Counted from the stretch's first letter, positions 24,584-34,103 are shown. The stretch: DNA of 64,000 bases from UBA1413 sp964461455 (GCA_964461455.1 CAYWUJ010000009.1:12995-76994), one strand, 5' to 3'. Translations and numbers: made by a program. The notes: generated by a model not told the origin, from the sequence alone.

Positions 24584-25858
24584 ATGAAGACAAAGGCAGT
24601 ACGGTTATATGGCAAAGAGGATCTGCGGCTTGAGGAGTTTGAGCTCCCTGCGGTCGGGGATGACGAAATTCTGGCAAAAGTGGTATCCGACAGCATCTGC
24701 ATGTCGTCCTACAAGGCGGCGCACCAGGGAGCTGACCACAAGCGGATTCCCGGCGATGTCGCCCTGAATCCGGTGATCATCGGCCATGAGTTCAGCGGGG
24801 AAATCGTGGAGGTGGGCAAAAACTGGCAGCATAAGTTCACTCCCGGACAGAAATACTCCATCCAGCCGGCCATTTATTATCCCGCCGGACCAGTGGGCAT
24901 TCTCAGCGCTCCCGGGTACAGCTATCCCTATATCGGCGGGGATGCCACCTTTGTGATCATTCCCCGTGATGTGCTGGTGCAGGACTGCCTGCTGGTGTAT
25001 GAGGGTCCCGGCTATTACCCGGCTTCCCTGGCGGAACCCCTCTCCTGCGTGATCGGCGCCATGCATGCCAATTACCACACCACCCCCGGAAGCTATGTCC
25101 ACCAGATGGAAATCGTGCAACACGGGAAAATGGCGATTCTGGCGGGGGTGGGCCCCATGGGACTGGCCGCCATCAATTATGTGGTCAACCGGGGTGACCG
25201 GAAACCCTCCCTTCTGGTGGTCACCGACATTGACCAGGGGCGCCTCGACCGCGCCGCCACCATTTTCCCCGTGGAGTGGGCCCGGGAAAAGGGCATCCGC
25301 CTGGTCTACCTCAACACCAGCCAGTACCCCGACCCGGTGGTGGCCTTACGCGATCTCACCGGAGGACCGGGATACGACGACGTCTTTGTCTTTGCCCCGG
25401 TAGCCCCGGTCATCGAACAGGGCGACGCCATCCTGGCCGGCGACGGATGTCTCAATTTCTTCGCCGGCCCCTCAGACCCCGCCTTCTCGGCACGCCTTAA
25501 CTTTTACAACGTTCATTATGCCTATACCCACATCGTGGGAACCTCGGGAGGCAACAACGACGACATGAAAGAAGCCCTGGCCTGCATGGCCAAGGGACTC
25601 GATCCGGCCGGACTGGTCACCCATATCGGGGGACTGAATGCCGTCATTCCCACCACCCTGAATCTCCCCTCCATTTCCGGAGGGAAAAAACTGATCTATA
25701 CCCATAAGGATATCATGCTGACTCCCCTTGATGAATTTGGCGAAAAGGGAAAAACCGATCCCCTCTTCCGGGACCTCGCCCGTATCATTGAAAAAACAAA
25801 TGGATTGTGGTCGGTGGAAGCCGAGGAATACCTGCTGGCTTACGCCCCGGAAATCTGA
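24584..25858 (+). CDS. Zinc-dependent dehydrogenase, L-sorbose-1-phosphate reductase-like
   Basis: This 424-residue medium-chain dehydrogenase has the catalytic zinc ligands Cys39 (ICMSSYK) and His68-Glu69 (IGHEFSGE). I do not see the four-Cys structural-zinc lobe of classical alcohol dehydrogenases. The nucleotide-binding start is ILAGVGPMGLAAI. Overall it resembles SorE-type L-sorbose-1-phosphate reductases, which act on ketose or polyol phosphates. It is the last gene of the PHP/aldolase-SDR cluster and probably supplies a redox step on the same phosphorylated sugar. The substrate is unknown. The gene ends 131 bp before the convergent shikimate kinase. Confidence 0.87.
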   Translation: MKTKAVRLYGKEDLRLEEFELPAVGDDEILAKVVSDSICMSSYKAAHQGADHKRIPGDVALNPVIIGHEFSGEIVEVGKNWQHKFTPGQKYSIQPAIYYPAGPVGILSAPGYSYPYIGGDATFVIIPRDVLVQDCLLVYEGPGYYPASLAEPLSCVIGAMHANYHTTPGSYVHQMEIVQHGKMAILAGVGPMGLAAINYVVNRGDRKPSLLVVTDIDQGRLDRAATIFPVEWAREKGIRLVYLNTSQYPDPVVALRDLTGGPGYDDVFVFAPVAPVIEQGDAILAGDGCLNFFAGPSDPAFSARLNFYNVHYAYTHIVGTSGGNNDDMKEALACMAKGLDPAGLVTHIGGLNAVIPTTLNLPSISGGKKLIYTHKDIMLTPLDEFGEKGKTDPLFRDLARIIEKTNGLWSVEAEEYLLAYAPEI

Positions 25859-25870
25859 ACCGCCCGAAAG

Positions 25871-25928
25871 CCTGACCCCGACCCATCGGGCATCAACCAT
25901 CGTGTAAAGTTGAACTTATCGGGTCAGG
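25871..25928. terminator. Possible bidirectional terminator hairpin between convergent genes
   Basis: CCTGACCCCGA (25871-25881) pairs with TCGGGTCAGG (25919-25928) except for one bulged base, between the convergent dehydrogenase and aroK genes. The arms are 37 bases apart and no clear T run follows, so it is only a weak terminator candidate. Confidence 0.3.
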
Positions 25929-25989
25929 ACACTCTCAGGAGATCAAAGGGCGGCCACCTCTCAAGCCAGGTCTCTCTCCCGGGCTTCTG

Positions 25990-26493
25990 TCAGGAGGGGG
26001 TGATCAGTTTCATGATCTCCTCTGTTGAGGTTTCGGGGCGGGTGATCGTGTGGCGGGCCATTTGATAGAAGGGGCGGCGCCTTTCCAGTGTTTCGGTGAT
26101 GAAGCGGCGGAGTTCTTCGGGTGATTTGCCCTTGATGAGAGGTCTTTCGGTTCTGGAGCGGATCAGGCGTGCTGCCATGACAGCAGGGGGGATGTCGAGG
26201 AACAGGGTGATCCCCGTGCGGTTCATTAACTCCATATTATCGAAAAAACAGGGAGCCCCGCCTCCCGTGGCCACCACCACATCGCTGAATTGCGACACCT
26301 CTTCCAGGGCTTTCCGCTCATACCGGCGGAAGAGCTCCTCTCCCTCCTCTGCAAAAAGCTGCTGTACCGTCCGGCAATGCCGCTCCTCAATATATTTGTC
26401 CAGGTCGAGAAAGGAAAGCCCTGCCTGCCGTGCCAGCCGTCTGCCCAGCGTAGTCTTGCCGCTGCCCATGTATCCTACCAGGAAAATCCTCAT
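25990..26493 (-). CDS. aroK: Shikimate kinase
   Basis: Shikimate kinase phosphorylates shikimate at O3 in the chorismate pathway. The 167-residue length is normal. Walker A is GYMGSGKTT near the N-terminus, the shikimate-binding DLDKYIE follows, then VVATGGGA and the lid-region RSRTERPLI. The start is one base after the parC stop, so it is read from the parE-parC transcript. Pairing with topoisomerase IV is a matter of operon economy, not shared function. No unusual residue is seen. Confidence 0.96.
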   Translation of the reverse strand: MRIFLVGYMGSGKTTLGRRLARQAGLSFLDLDKYIEERHCRTVQQLFAEEGEELFRRYERKALEEVSQFSDVVVATGGGAPCFFDNMELMNRTGITLFLDIPPAVMAARLIRSRTERPLIKGKSPEELRRFITETLERRRPFYQMARHTITRPETSTEEIMKLITPS

Positions 26494-26494
26494 C

Positions 26495-29125
26495 TTAGAA
26501 CAGAGTCATCTGGTTGGCATCATCATCAGAAGGACGGCGCACCTCAAAGGGGATATCATCGATCGGGGAAACAGGGGCTTCGGGCTCTTCCTCTTCCGGA
26601 ACAACGGGCTCATGCTCATCCCTGATGACCGGTTCCAACTCCCTGATATTCCCCACTTCATAGTTGCTCAGCCTTTTTCCCTTGGCTTTCCAGCTCTTGA
26701 TGCCAATGAATTCCGCCACCTCGATAATCTCGTTCTCACGGCTGCTGTTCCTGCCCCCGAACTCAATCTCCAGGCGCGGATAACGCACCCAGGTCACGCT
26801 CACCAGCTTGTTCTCCCTGTTCTCCCCGATGAAACCCACCGGCTTGTTCAGCACCTCTTCAATCTCAAACCGCTTCACATAATAAAACTCCTGCTCGGCA
26901 TCATAGTACACCACTGAAATGATCTTTTCAGGATCAAACTTTTCAATGGCCAGGTAACTGGGCTCGAAATGGATGCTGAAATCGTAGTTGTGCAGAACAT
27001 ATTCCCCGGTTTTATAAATAACCAGGATTTTATCCTCACCTGTGAATTCCCCCAAATACTTCCCCCGTTTTTCGGAATTGAGGCGCAAAACGTCAGGGTC
27101 GAACCATACCTTCAGTCCTCCCAGGGTAGAAATTCCCCGTTCCAGGAGGGTGATCTTGTGTACCTCGTATTTGGACAGGATGTTCCCCATCGACTGCCGC
27201 CCCTTGATGGCCAGCTCTCCCAGATCCTGTTCAAACACCATCTTCTTGATGCGCGCCTTGGGTTTCAGGAAGATCTTCAGCACCTCGGCCTCTCCGTTGG
27301 GATTGGCGGAAAGATATAAAATCCGTGACCCCTTGTTGCCCTGGGTGATGTCATACTCCTTATCGCGCGTCACCCCGGTAACATTGAACCGCTTCATGTA
27401 GGAAAACCCGGTTTTCCCGTCGCGGTAAACCAGGTTATAAATGGTACGCGAGTCGTCCTTCCGGAATATATTGATATAGAGGACATTCTTCCCGATGAAG
27501 GCCTTGTCGGTCACCTTGGTCACAAAATAGGTGCCGTCGCGCCTGAAAACGATGATGTCGTCCATGTCGGAGCAGTCACAGACAAATTCGTTCTTTTTCA
27601 GCCCCGTTCCGGCGAATCCCTCTTCCCTGTCGATGTAAAGTTTTTCATTGGCGACCACCACCTTGGCGGCCACGATATTTTCAAAACTGCGGAGTTCGGT
27701 GCGCCTTTCCCTGCCTTTTCCGTATTTCTCCTTAAGCTTTTCAAACCATTCGATGGTATAGGGAACGATATTTTTGATTTTTTCGAGCACCCGGGCTATC
27801 TCCTCCTCCAGCGACCTGAGATAATCGGTAGCCTTGTCGGAATTGAACTTCAGAATTCTGGCCATTTTGATCTCCAGAAGTCGCAGGATATCGTCGCGGG
27901 TCACCTCCCGGCGAAGCTTCGGCTTAAAAGGTTCCAGCCGGCGGTCTACATGGGCAATGGCAGCATCCAACGTCTCCGACTGCTCAAACTCCTTGTCCTT
28001 GTATATTCTTTTTTCAATAAAAATCTTCTCAAGCGAGGTATTGTGCCAGGCCTCCTCCAGCTCGTTCTTCTTAATCTCCAGTTCGAGCTTCAGAAGCTGT
28101 AGTGTCGAGTCGATGGACTTTTTCAGGATCTCGGTGACCGTCATGAAATAGGGCCTGTCGTTCTCAATGATACACGCATTGGGACTGATAGAGACTTCAC
28201 AGTCGGAAAAGGCATAGAGGGCATCGATGGTCTTGTCGGAAGAGACTCCCGGCGACAGGTGGACCATAATTTCCACGTGGGCCGCCGTGTTGTCGTCGAT
28301 TTTCCTGATCTTTATCTTTCCCTTATCATTGGCCTTAAGAATCGACTCGATGACAGAAGTGGTCGTTTTCCCAAAGGGAATTTCCGTGATGACCAGGGTC
28401 TTACTATCCCTTTTTTCAATTTTGGCCCTCACCTTTATCGCCCCGCCACGCAGTCCGTCGTTATACCTGGAAACATCGACCGATCCCCCGGTCGGAAAAT
28501 CGGGATAGAGCAGGAAGGGTTCCTCTTTGAGGTAAGCCACTGAGGCATCACAGAGCTCCAGGAAGTTGTGGGGCAGGATTTTAGAGGCCAGGCCCACGGC
28601 AATACCGTCCACTCCCTGTGCCAGCAACAGCGGGAATTTCGCCGGCAGCATCACCGGTTCTCTCTTCCTCCCGTCATAGGAGAGCTTCCACTCGGTGGTC
28701 TTGGCATTGAAGAGGATCTCCAGGGCAAACTTCGAAAGGCGGGCTTCTATATACCTGGGGGCTGCGGCACCATCACCGGTGAGAATATTCCCCCAGTTAC
28801 CCTGGGTTTCCACCAAAAGCTCCTTCTGCCCGAGTTGCACCAGAGCATCCCCGATCGAAGCATCCCCATGGGGATGGTATTGCATCGTTTGCCCGATGAT
28901 GTTGGCGACCTTGTTGAACCGGCCGTCATCCATCTCTTTCATGGCATGAAGAATCCTGCGCTGAACGGGTTTCAGCCCGTCAATCACATAGGGTACCGCA
29001 CGTTCCAGAATAACATAGGAGGCGTAATCCAAAAACCACTCCCTGTACATCCCCGACAGATAGGTGATCCCCTCTTTCGGAATGTCGGGCTTCTCCTCCT
29101 GCCTGGGTTCAATATTCTCTGTCAT
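26495..29125 (-). CDS. parC: DNA topoisomerase IV subunit A
   Basis: Topoisomerase IV decatenates sister chromosomes. The 876-residue protein carries GLKPVQRRILHAM, the HPHGDASIGDAL segment (84-95) and the DNA-linking Tyr125 in AAPRYIEARLS. A C-terminal half of about 350 residues with DNA-wrapping blades follows and ends in an acidic tail. It could be confused with GyrA, but the adjacent partner is ParE-like, and the C-terminal repeats do not show a clear GyrA box. The stop is one base before aroK and the start five bases after parE. Length is typical of Bacteroidetes ParC. Confidence 0.92.
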   Translation of the reverse strand: MTENIEPRQEEKPDIPKEGITYLSGMYREWFLDYASYVILERAVPYVIDGLKPVQRRILHAMKEMDDGRFNKVANIIGQTMQYHPHGDASIGDALVQLGQKELLVETQGNWGNILTGDGAAAPRYIEARLSKFALEILFNAKTTEWKLSYDGRKREPVMLPAKFPLLLAQGVDGIAVGLASKILPHNFLELCDASVAYLKEEPFLLYPDFPTGGSVDVSRYNDGLRGGAIKVRAKIEKRDSKTLVITEIPFGKTTTSVIESILKANDKGKIKIRKIDDNTAAHVEIMVHLSPGVSSDKTIDALYAFSDCEVSISPNACIIENDRPYFMTVTEILKKSIDSTLQLLKLELEIKKNELEEAWHNTSLEKIFIEKRIYKDKEFEQSETLDAAIAHVDRRLEPFKPKLRREVTRDDILRLLEIKMARILKFNSDKATDYLRSLEEEIARVLEKIKNIVPYTIEWFEKLKEKYGKGRERRTELRSFENIVAAKVVVANEKLYIDREEGFAGTGLKKNEFVCDCSDMDDIIVFRRDGTYFVTKVTDKAFIGKNVLYINIFRKDDSRTIYNLVYRDGKTGFSYMKRFNVTGVTRDKEYDITQGNKGSRILYLSANPNGEAEVLKIFLKPKARIKKMVFEQDLGELAIKGRQSMGNILSKYEVHKITLLERGISTLGGLKVWFDPDVLRLNSEKRGKYLGEFTGEDKILVIYKTGEYVLHNYDFSIHFEPSYLAIEKFDPEKIISVVYYDAEQEFYYVKRFEIEEVLNKPVGFIGENRENKLVSVTWVRYPRLEIEFGGRNSSRENEIIEVAEFIGIKSWKAKGKRLSNYEVGNIRELEPVIRDEHEPVVPEEEEPEAPVSPIDDIPFEVRRPSDDDANQMTLF

Positions 29126-29130
29126 CTTTA

Positions 29131-30960
29131 TTATTCATCCTTTTCTATATAGAGGTTGTCGATGATAAAATCCTGCCGGTCGGGAGTGTTCTTCCCCATG
29201 TAAAACTCAAGCATCTGGGTCACCGACTCGTGTTTTTTCATCTGCACCGGATCCAACCTGATATCAGGTCCGATGAAGTGTTTGAACTCATCGGGGGAAA
29301 TCTCTCCGAGGCCCTTGAAGCGCGTGATCTCAGGGGTGCCCTTCAGCTTTTCAATGGCGGCCACTCTCTCCTCATCCGAATAGCAATAGATGGTCTCTTT
29401 CTTGTTCCTGACCCGGAAAAGAGGGGTTTGAAGAATATAGACATGTCCTTTGCGGATGAGTTCCGGAAAAAACTGGAGAAAAAAGGTGATCAGCAACAGG
29501 CGGATGTGCATTCCGTCAACGTCGGCATCGGTGGCGATGATCACCCTGGCATAGCGCAGGTCATCGATACTCTCCTCGATGTCAAGGGCAGCCTGCAAAA
29601 GATTGAACTCCTCGTTTTCGTATACGACCTTTTTCGTCAGTCCATAGGTATTGAGGGGCTTTCCCCGGAGGCTGAACACCGCCTGCGTGTCCACATCACG
29701 TGATTTGGTGATCGAGCCGCTTGCCGAATCCCCCTCGGTGATGAAAATGCATGAATCGACCCTTTTTTCGTCGGAATCGGTGAAATGAATGCGGCAATCG
29801 CGCAACTTTTTGTTGTGGAGGTTCGACTTTTTGGCCCTGGCTTTCGCCAGCTTCTTAATCCCCGAAATGGCCTTACGCTCACGCTCCGACTCCTGGATTC
29901 TGCGCAGCAACATCTCGGAAGTCTCCTGGTTCTTGTGGAGATAGTTATCGAGCTCCTTCTGGATAAAGTTGAAGATGTGGGTTCTCACGGTCGGACCGTT
30001 AGGTCCCATATCTCTCGACCCCAGCTTGGTCTTGGTCTGCGACTCAAAAACAGGCTCCTCCACCTTGATGCTGACTGCCGCCACGATCGAAGCCCTGATG
30101 TCGGTCGGGTCAAAATCCTTTTTGTAAAAATCACGGACGGTCTTGACCACCACTTCCCGGAAAGCCGACAGGTGGGTCCCCCCCTGGCTGGTATGCTGCC
30201 CGTTCACAAAAGAGTAGTAATCCTCGCCATACTGGTTGCCATGGGTGATGGCCACTTCAATATCCTCCCCCTTCAGGTGAATGATGGGGTAAAGGGGTTC
30301 CGCGTCGAGGTTCTCTTCCAGAAGGTCTTTCAACCCGTTGCGCGAAAAATACTTATGGCCGTTGTATTCAACCGTCAGCCCCGCATTCAGGAAAGTATAG
30401 TTCTTGATCAGGTTCACAATATGGTCGCTGATGAACCGGTAAGTGCGGAATATCGTTTCATCGGGCCGGAAGGTGACCACGGTTCCGTTGGGTTCATCGG
30501 TTTCTGTCAGGGGCCTCTCCTCCACCTGAACCCCTTTGCTGAAAAACATCTCCTTCACCTGGCCTTCACGGATCGCCCTGATGGAAAAGTCAGAAGAGAG
30601 GGCGTTTACCGCCTTGATCCCGACACCGTTCAAACCCACCGATTTTTTGAAAACCTTGGAATCATACTTGGCACCGGTGTTCATTTTACTCACCACGTCA
30701 GAGAGTTTTCCCAGGGGAATTCCCCGTCCGTAGTCACGCACCCGCACTTTATCGTTATCGATGGAGATTTCGATCTTCTTGCCGTACCCCATCATGAATT
30801 CATCCACGGAGTTGTCCATCACCTCCTTCACCAGCACATAAATACCATCATCGGCCGCTGCGCCGTCGCCCAGCTTACCGATATACATCCCCGGCCTCTT
30901 CCTGATGTGCTCCTGCCAATCGAGGGTCTGGATGGTACTTTCATCATACACTGCATTCAT
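29131..30960 (-). CDS. parE: DNA topoisomerase IV subunit B
   Basis: This is the ATPase subunit. The GHKL domain shows EVMDNSVDEF, DYGRGIPLG and GLNGVGIKAVNAL. The transducer and TOPRIM parts show ITEGDSASGS, then DADVDGMHIRLLL, with the metal-binding acidic residues. At 609 residues it is shorter than GyrB and ends with FKGLGEISPDEF and IDNLYIEKDE, in keeping with ParE. It begins the parE-parC-aroK operon, and an exact TAnnTTTG box lies about 18-25 bases before the ATG. Confidence 0.93.
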   Translation of the reverse strand: MNAVYDESTIQTLDWQEHIRKRPGMYIGKLGDGAAADDGIYVLVKEVMDNSVDEFMMGYGKKIEISIDNDKVRVRDYGRGIPLGKLSDVVSKMNTGAKYDSKVFKKSVGLNGVGIKAVNALSSDFSIRAIREGQVKEMFFSKGVQVEERPLTETDEPNGTVVTFRPDETIFRTYRFISDHIVNLIKNYTFLNAGLTVEYNGHKYFSRNGLKDLLEENLDAEPLYPIIHLKGEDIEVAITHGNQYGEDYYSFVNGQHTSQGGTHLSAFREVVVKTVRDFYKKDFDPTDIRASIVAAVSIKVEEPVFESQTKTKLGSRDMGPNGPTVRTHIFNFIQKELDNYLHKNQETSEMLLRRIQESERERKAISGIKKLAKARAKKSNLHNKKLRDCRIHFTDSDEKRVDSCIFITEGDSASGSITKSRDVDTQAVFSLRGKPLNTYGLTKKVVYENEEFNLLQAALDIEESIDDLRYARVIIATDADVDGMHIRLLLITFFLQFFPELIRKGHVYILQTPLFRVRNKKETIYCYSDEERVAAIEKLKGTPEITRFKGLGEISPDEFKHFIGPDIRLDPVQMKKHESVTQMLEFYMGKNTPDRQDFIIDNLYIEKDE

Positions 30961-30977
30961 TGTCCGTGATTTTGGTG

Positions 30978-30985
30978 CAAATATA
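30978..30985 (-). promoter_or_regulatory. Putative -7 box for parE-parC-aroK
   Basis: The minus strand reads TATATTTG followed by C, an exact match to TAnnTTTG, about 18 bases upstream of the parE start. No clear -33 element is visible. Confidence 0.5.
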
Positions 30986-31059
30986 GCGATTTAAGGGCTC
31001 TTCCGGGAAAGAAAGCCCCGGCAGAAATAAACAGCCAAAAGTTGATAAATATTAGTCAA

Positions 31060-31118
31060 AAGACTCTTATTCGGGAGATTAACGTCTATTCCCGGAAAAC
31101 AAATTCCGGGGAAGTCTT
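31060..31118 (-). terminator. Possible terminator of the hpt-adk-obg-PAP2 operon
   Basis: AAGACT (31060-31065) and AGTCTT (31113-31118) form an outer stem. Inside lies a strong hairpin, CCCGGAA (31091-31097) with TTCCGGG (31104-31110). Read on the minus strand the outer stem is followed by TTTTGACT. It lies 35-95 bases after the PAP2 stop. The structure is real by complementarity, the function is a guess. Confidence 0.4.
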
Positions 31119-31152
31119 GTTTTTTTATCGCGGAAAATTCCGGGACTTTTCC

Positions 31153-31842
31153 TTATAAAAAATCGTATTTATGGAGGATATATACCGCCGTCAGAAGGGT
31201 GAGGATGGTGGTGGCCAGGACCAGGATGAGTGCTGTGGCCTGGGGTGCAGGAAGGGGTTTCCCCTTGGCCTGACGCCGGCCGCCCGCCGTTTTTGATTCC
31301 CCCCAGAGCATCAGCCGGTAAAAGCCCCAGCCGGTCAAAAGGCCAATGATCCCTCCTCCGGCCAGGTCAAGGGGGAAATGGGCGCCCACATAAATCCGGG
31401 AATAGGAGACCAACAAAGCCCACAGGAGCAAAGCCATCAGGGTGGTGCGGCTACGGAAAAGGAATCCCGTGAAGGCCACCACAAAAAAGGCATTGGAGGC
31501 ATGAGAAGAGGGAAACCCGAATTCTCCGCCCTTTCGGAGGACGATATGGGTCAGGGGGCTTATCGCCGGGTCATAGCCCGGGCGCTGCCGCTCCACGATC
31601 TCCTTGATGATGCCCGTTCCCTGATCGCTCACTACCAGTCCGATCAGCAGAAAAACCAGGATATACCACGACCGCGAGCCAAAACTTCTGAACATCACCC
31701 AAATCAACACAAGGTAGAGAGGCAGCCAGCTCTCCTTGCGGGTGAAAAAAAGCATGGCGGTATCCCACCATGGGGTATGATGGCCGTTCAGCGACAGGAA
31801 AATCTGTCCGTCATAGCGGAGAAGAGCGTCGAGCCATTCCAT
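31153..31842 (-). CDS. PAP2-family membrane phosphatase
   Basis: The 229-residue integral membrane protein shows the three acid-phosphatase motifs: KEIVERQRP, GFPSSHASN and SRIYVGAHFPLD. Hydrophobic segments between them indicate five or six membrane helices. Relatives dephosphorylate undecaprenyl diphosphate, phosphatidylglycerol phosphate or lipid A. The last base of the obg stop touches its ATG, so it is translated from the obg transcript. A role in recycling the wall carrier lipid is plausible, but the substrate is not determined by these motifs. Confidence 0.88.
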   Translation of the reverse strand: MEWLDALLRYDGQIFLSLNGHHTPWWDTAMLFFTRKESWLPLYLVLIWVMFRSFGSRSWYILVFLLIGLVVSDQGTGIIKEIVERQRPGYDPAISPLTHIVLRKGGEFGFPSSHASNAFFVVAFTGFLFRSRTTLMALLLWALLVSYSRIYVGAHFPLDLAGGGIIGLLTGWGFYRLMLWGESKTAGGRRQAKGKPLPAPQATALILVLATTILTLLTAVYILHKYDFL

Positions 31843-32835
31843 TCAGACCCGGTTTAAGATTTGCCAGATCTTATCCTTCAGGGCAATGATATTGAACCCG
31901 GTCACCGAGGAGATAAATAAATGGGGAATCCCCGGCAACAGGGCGCTGATATCCTTCATGAGCACCTCATCGAGCATGTCTGACTTGCTGATGACCAGGA
32001 AACGCTCTTTGTCGAGGAGCTCGGGGTTGTACTCTTCCAGTTCCCTGAGCAGGATATTATATTCCCGCAGGTGGTCGCCGCTGTCGGCAGGGACCATGAA
32101 AAGGAGGACGGGGTTGCGCTCGATATGGCGCAGAAAACGTAATCCGAGGCCTTTCCCCAGGTGAGCCCCCTCGATGATTCCCGGAATATCGGCCATGACG
32201 AAGGATTGCTGGTCGCGGTAGCTGACGATTCCGATATTGGGAACCAGGGTGGTGAAAGGATAGTCGGCGATTTTGGGTTTTGCGGCGGAGACCACGGAAA
32301 GCAGTGTCGACTTGCCGGAACTGGGGAATCCTACCAGTCCCACGTCAGCAAGAATTTTAAGCTCCAGGATCACCCAGGCTTCCGTGCCGGGTTCCCCGGG
32401 TTGTGCAAAACGGGGTGTCTGATGGGTGGCCGACTTGAAATGGGTATTTCCGAGGCCCCCACGGCCTCCCTGGAAAAGAACACGGGTTTCCCCCTCCATG
32501 GTGATCTCGGTCAGGAGTGCCCCGGTTTCTGCATCCTTAACGACGGTTCCCAGGGGAACCTCGATGATTTTGTCCTGACCGGAAGCTCCAAAGCTGCACT
32601 GTTTTCCCCCGCTGCCGCCATGGCCCGCCTTCACATGGCGGTGGTACTTCAGGTGAAGCAGGGTCCAGAGCTGGCCGTTTCCCCTGAGGATGACATGGCC
32701 GCCACGGCCTCCGTCGCCCCCATCAGGACCTCCCTTGGGGATAAATTTCTCAGTACGCAAATGGGCACTCCCGGGACCGCCATTCCCCGACTGGCAAAAA
32801 ATCTTGACGTAATCAACAAAATTGGAATCTGACAT
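31843..32835 (-). CDS. obgE: Obg-family GTPase
   Basis: Obg GTPases associate with the 50S ribosomal subunit and affect growth control. The N-terminal glycine-rich Obg fold (GGPDGGDGGRGG and GRGGLGNTHF) precedes the GTPase domain with P-loop GFPSSGKSTL, switch II DIPGIIEGA and a KSD-type G4 motif. The 330-residue length matches short Obg forms without a large C-terminal domain. It sits between adk (15 bp upstream) and the PAP2 gene in a minus-strand operon. Confidence 0.97.
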   Translation of the reverse strand: MSDSNFVDYVKIFCQSGNGGPGSAHLRTEKFIPKGGPDGGDGGRGGHVILRGNGQLWTLLHLKYHRHVKAGHGGSGGKQCSFGASGQDKIIEVPLGTVVKDAETGALLTEITMEGETRVLFQGGRGGLGNTHFKSATHQTPRFAQPGEPGTEAWVILELKILADVGLVGFPSSGKSTLLSVVSAAKPKIADYPFTTLVPNIGIVSYRDQQSFVMADIPGIIEGAHLGKGLGLRFLRHIERNPVLLFMVPADSGDHLREYNILLRELEEYNPELLDKERFLVISKSDMLDEVLMKDISALLPGIPHLFISSVTGFNIIALKDKIWQILNRV

Positions 32836-32850
32836 TTATATAACTTCAAT

Positions 32851-33432
32851 TCACGCTTGCAGCAATCTGTCGACTGTCTCCTTCAGCCGGCCGGCAATCT
32901 CAGAAATGCTCCCCATTCCATCGATGCCAATATGTTTTCCCTGGGCCTGGTAATAGCCGATCAGGGGGGCAGTTTTCCTGCCGTATACATCAATCCGGTT
33001 TTCGATGATGGTGGGATCCTGGTCGTCGGCTCTTCCCGATACCACTCCCCTGCCCATGAGCCGGTTCACCAGTTCCTGGTGTTCCACTTCCAGAGAAAGC
33101 ATGGCGGAAATAGGCGTTTTGTTCTCTTCCAGAAGCTGGTCGAGGGCCCTGGCCTGCTCCACGGTCCGCGGAAAACCGTCAAAAATGAAGCCTCTGGCAT
33201 CGGGATGGGTTTTCAGTTTCGATCTGATCATCCCGATCACGACAGTGTCAGGAACCAGTTCCCCTTTGTCCATGAACGCCCGGGCCTCCATTCCCAACGG
33301 GGTGGCCGCGGCAATTTCACCGCGTAGAAGATCACCTGTCGACAGGTGCATCAACTGATAGGTGTCGATCAGAAACTCGGCCTGGGTACCTTTTCCGGCA
33401 CCCGGAGGGCCAAACAAAACCAGATTCAGCAT
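32851..33432 (-). CDS. adk: Adenylate kinase
   Basis: Adenylate kinase interconverts AMP and ATP with two ADP. The P-loop GPPGAGKGTQ is at the N-terminus, followed by the AMP-binding LSTGDLLR, FDGFPRT and the lid start GRADD. At 193 residues it is the short type without the zinc lid. It lies 12 bp after hpt, and its stop is 15 bp before obgE, so these are co-transcribed. Confidence 0.97.
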   Translation of the reverse strand: MLNLVLFGPPGAGKGTQAEFLIDTYQLMHLSTGDLLRGEIAAATPLGMEARAFMDKGELVPDTVVIGMIRSKLKTHPDARGFIFDGFPRTVEQARALDQLLEENKTPISAMLSLEVEHQELVNRLMGRGVVSGRADDQDPTIIENRIDVYGRKTAPLIGYYQAQGKHIGIDGMGSISEIAGRLKETVDRLLQA

Positions 33433-33444
33433 AGATAATCGTTT

Positions 33445-33987
33445 TTATTCTTCAATAACCGAATAGATATCCTTGAGGTTACGGCCATAGCCGTCGTAGT
33501 CAAGGCCAAACCCGACAATGAAGTCGTTGGGAATCTCCATGCCCACATAATCGAGGTTCACATCGCACACTACCGCCGCAGGCTTGAACAGCAGGGTCGC
33601 CAGCCTGATCTCCCCGGGATTCATCTCTCTCAGCTGGTTGATAATGTTGTCGATGGTCTTGCCCGAGTCCACAATGTCTTCGAGAACCACCACCGTGCGG
33701 CCTTCGATATTTTCATTCAGGCCGATCAGCTGACGGATGACCCCGGTGGAGTGGGTTCCCCTGTAAGAGGCCATCTTGACAAAGGTAATCTCCGATTCCG
33801 CAAGGGTGACCCTCTGCAGCAGTTCCGCGGCGAACATGAAAGCCCCGTTCAGAACACACACAAAAAGAGGATCCCGGCCTTCCAGGTCCCGGTTCATCCG
33901 GGTGGCAATCCCGTCAATCGCCTCCAGAATTCTTTCATGTGAAATATACAGCCTGAATGTTTTGTCGCGAAGTGTCACCTTGTCCAT
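33445..33987 (-). CDS. hpt: Hypoxanthine phosphoribosyltransferase
   Basis: This salvage enzyme converts hypoxanthine or guanine with PRPP to IMP or GMP. The PRPP-binding loop VVLEDIVDSGKT is clear, with the upstream CVLNGAFMF and downstream FIVGFGLDY typical of Hpt. The 180-residue length is normal. It begins the hpt-adk-obg-PAP2 operon and is divergent from purE, so purine salvage and synthesis genes meet here. I see no exact -7 box for it. Confidence 0.95.
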   Translation of the reverse strand: MDKVTLRDKTFRLYISHERILEAIDGIATRMNRDLEGRDPLFVCVLNGAFMFAAELLQRVTLAESEITFVKMASYRGTHSTGVIRQLIGLNENIEGRTVVVLEDIVDSGKTIDNIINQLREMNPGEIRLATLLFKPAAVVCDVNLDYVGMEIPNDFIVGFGLDYDGYGRNLKDIYSVIEE

Positions 33988-34103
33988 TTAACCGATCTTT
34001 TTTACGTGAGTATGATGTGAATGGTGAAAATACACTATTTTAGCTTTTGCAAGAGTACAAAGTAACAAAACAATTTAGAAGTCTGAAAATTAATTGTGAA
34101 GCT

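Noticed and set aside
29785..30969. Frame of about 394 codons opposite parE
   Set aside because: Antisense shadow of parE without motifs.
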